Source: Parabacteroides goldsteinii (GTDB taxonomy: Bacteria; Bacteroidota; Bacteroidia; Bacteroidales; Tannerellaceae). Taken from it: a stretch of 64,000 bases of DNA. This document shows, piece after piece, positions 63,061-64,000 of this stretch. Each line of letters starts with the position of its first letter. Within the stretch, counting starts at the first letter, position 1. Location: assembly GCF_015550595.1 (NCBI RefSeq), contig NZ_JADNBB010000019.1:1-64000 (forward strand). The letters run 5' to 3'. Below the pieces are notes generated by a model. That model was not told the DNA's origin. It saw only the letters and a program-made list of their open reading frames with translations, and ran no database searches. The translations under genes and the position numbers were made by a program.

Positions 63061-64000
63061 ATGAAGAAAATAGCATTAATACTATTTATTTGTTTGCTGT
63101 GCCTCCCCTTATGGGCGGCGCATCAACCGGAGTTTTCTACAGCCGGTTTCTTTCGGATGGAAAATACCGGACGTGATGTTTATTCCATGAATCCGGCCTG
63201 GCGTTTCTATAAGGGGGCAGTGCAGGGAGCCGATGCAAAAGAGTTTAATGATAAAGACTGGACAGTCGTTTCCCTGCCACATGGCATTGAATACCTGCCG
63301 ACTGAGGCCAGTGGTTGCATTAACTATCAGGGGGAAGTGTGGTATCGCAAGCATTTTACACCCGATGCCGCTTTGAAAGGAAAAAAACTATTCCTGCATT
63401 TCGAAGCAATCATGGGGAAAAGCAAGGTGTTTGTAAACGGTAAGCAACTGACCGAGCATTTCGGAGGTTATCTTCCTGTTGTGGTGGATGTAACGGACGT
63501 ACTCGACTGGAATGGCGATAATGTGATTGCTGTATGGACAGACAATAGCGACGATCCGTCCTATCCTCCCGGAAAAGCCCAGGATGTATTGGACTATACC
63601 TATTTCGGAGGTATTTACCGCGACTGCTGGCTGATTGCTCATAACAATATCTTTATCACCGATCCGAATTATGCGGATGAAGTAGCCGGAGGCGGATTAT
63701 TTGTCGCTTATAATAACGTATCGGAAGCTTCGGCTGATGTATTGTTGAAAATACAACTGCGCAACGAAACGAAAAAATCGTTTACCGGTGTCGTGGAATA
63801 TGAATTGCAGCAACCCGATGGTCAGCAAGTCGCTTTCCTGAATGCAAAGGTCCGCGTAAAGCCGGGTAAATCTGTCAGCAGTTCTGATAAGTTGTTAGTG
63901 AAGAACCCGCTTTTGTGGAGTCCATCTTCACCTACATTGTATAACCTGTTGGTACGTATCCGTGATGAACAAGGGAATGTGATCGACGGTTATCGCCGCC
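63061..64000 (+). CDS. GH2 glycosidase, partial (window end)
   Basis: An open frame runs from ATG at 63061 to the window end with no stop (313 codons). It starts with a signal peptide (KIALILFICLLCLPLWA), then NPAWRFYKGAVQGADAKEFN, WTVVSLPHGIEYLPTEASGC, YRKHFTPDAALKGKKLFLHF and GKSKVFVNGKQLTEHFGGYL, the sugar-binding domain of GH2, followed by YTYFGGIYRDCWLI and an Ig-like domain (NPLLWSPSSPTLYNLLVRI). The catalytic barrel is outside. It is separated from the GH20 gene by about 190 bp with the tandem hairpin repeats. Probably a beta-galactosidase or related enzyme. Confidence 0.88.
   Translation, partial: MKKIALILFICLLCLPLWAAHQPEFSTAGFFRMENTGRDVYSMNPAWRFYKGAVQGADAKEFNDKDWTVVSLPHGIEYLPTEASGCINYQGEVWYRKHFTPDAALKGKKLFLHFEAIMGKSKVFVNGKQLTEHFGGYLPVVVDVTDVLDWNGDNVIAVWTDNSDDPSYPPGKAQDVLDYTYFGGIYRDCWLIAHNNIFITDPNYADEVAGGGLFVAYNNVSEASADVLLKIQLRNETKKSFTGVVEYELQQPDGQQVAFLNAKVRVKPGKSVSSSDKLLVKNPLLWSPSSPTLYNLLVRIRDEQGNVIDGYRR

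Noticed and set aside
1-64000. tRNA or rRNA genes
   Set aside because: No conserved tRNA (GGTTCGA-type arm with cloverleaf) or rRNA segment was recognised on reading the intergenic regions.

Overview
The window is chromosomal DNA of a gut Bacteroidales bacterium, most likely a Parabacteroides or close relative (inference). The signs are type V (FimA/Mfa) fimbrial genes, SusC/SusD pairs with FecR/ECF regulators, TAnnTTTG promoters, a PnuT-type thiamine locus and the order rimP-nusA-infB-cvpA-sufBCD.

Layout. 1-15.4 kb (+): a fimbrial island with a stand-alone fimbrillin, an Mfa2-like anchor with two fimbrillins, then two more fimbrillins with a large tip-like lipoprotein. An HU-like gene with an unusual upstream repeat region and two unrecognised AT-rich genes follow, then a DUF3575 / DUF3868-OmpA pair and a small unknown gene. 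Five promoters here share one rigid architecture: 22-bp-spaced direct repeats 27-28 bp before TAnnTTTG. They look like one activator-dependent regulon. 15.5-20.3 kb (-): a TPP-riboswitch thiamine uptake locus (TonB receptor, PnuT, thiamine pyrophosphokinase) with a DUF1016 PD-(D/E)XK nuclease gene inside it. 20.3-29.3 kb (+): housekeeping rimP-nusA-infB-cvpA-sufBCD. 29.4-30.8 kb: a VOC protein, a GNAT acetyltransferase and an ECF sigma factor without a neighbouring anti-sigma gene.

30.9-64 kb holds three polysaccharide utilisation loci. PUL 1 (-, 30.9-41.3 kb) is sigma - FecR - SusC - SusD - DUF5107/TPR protein; its susC is broken by a 56-bp insertion that makes 50-bp direct repeats and a perfect 25-bp-arm inverted repeat. 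PUL 2 (-, 41.5-49 kb) is N-terminally short FecR - SusC - SusD - GH29 fucosidase. PUL 3 (+, 49.3-64 kb) is FecR - SusC - SusD - sulfatase - GH2 - sulfatase - GH20 - GH2 (cut by the window end). PULs 2 and 3 are divergent and related in their regulator and SusC genes, and share a conserved leader hairpin. The fucosidase, sulfatases, beta-galactosidase-type GH2 enzymes and hexosaminidase suggest sulfated, fucosylated host glycans such as mucin O-glycans (inference). In each PUL a terminator-like hairpin follows susD, which would lower expression of the downstream enzymes relative to SusCD.

The strongest leads are the reversible-looking foldback disruption of susC in PUL 1, the 22-bp repeat fimbrial regulon, and the helically phased decamer arrays with decayed promoter/gene copies before the HU-like gene.
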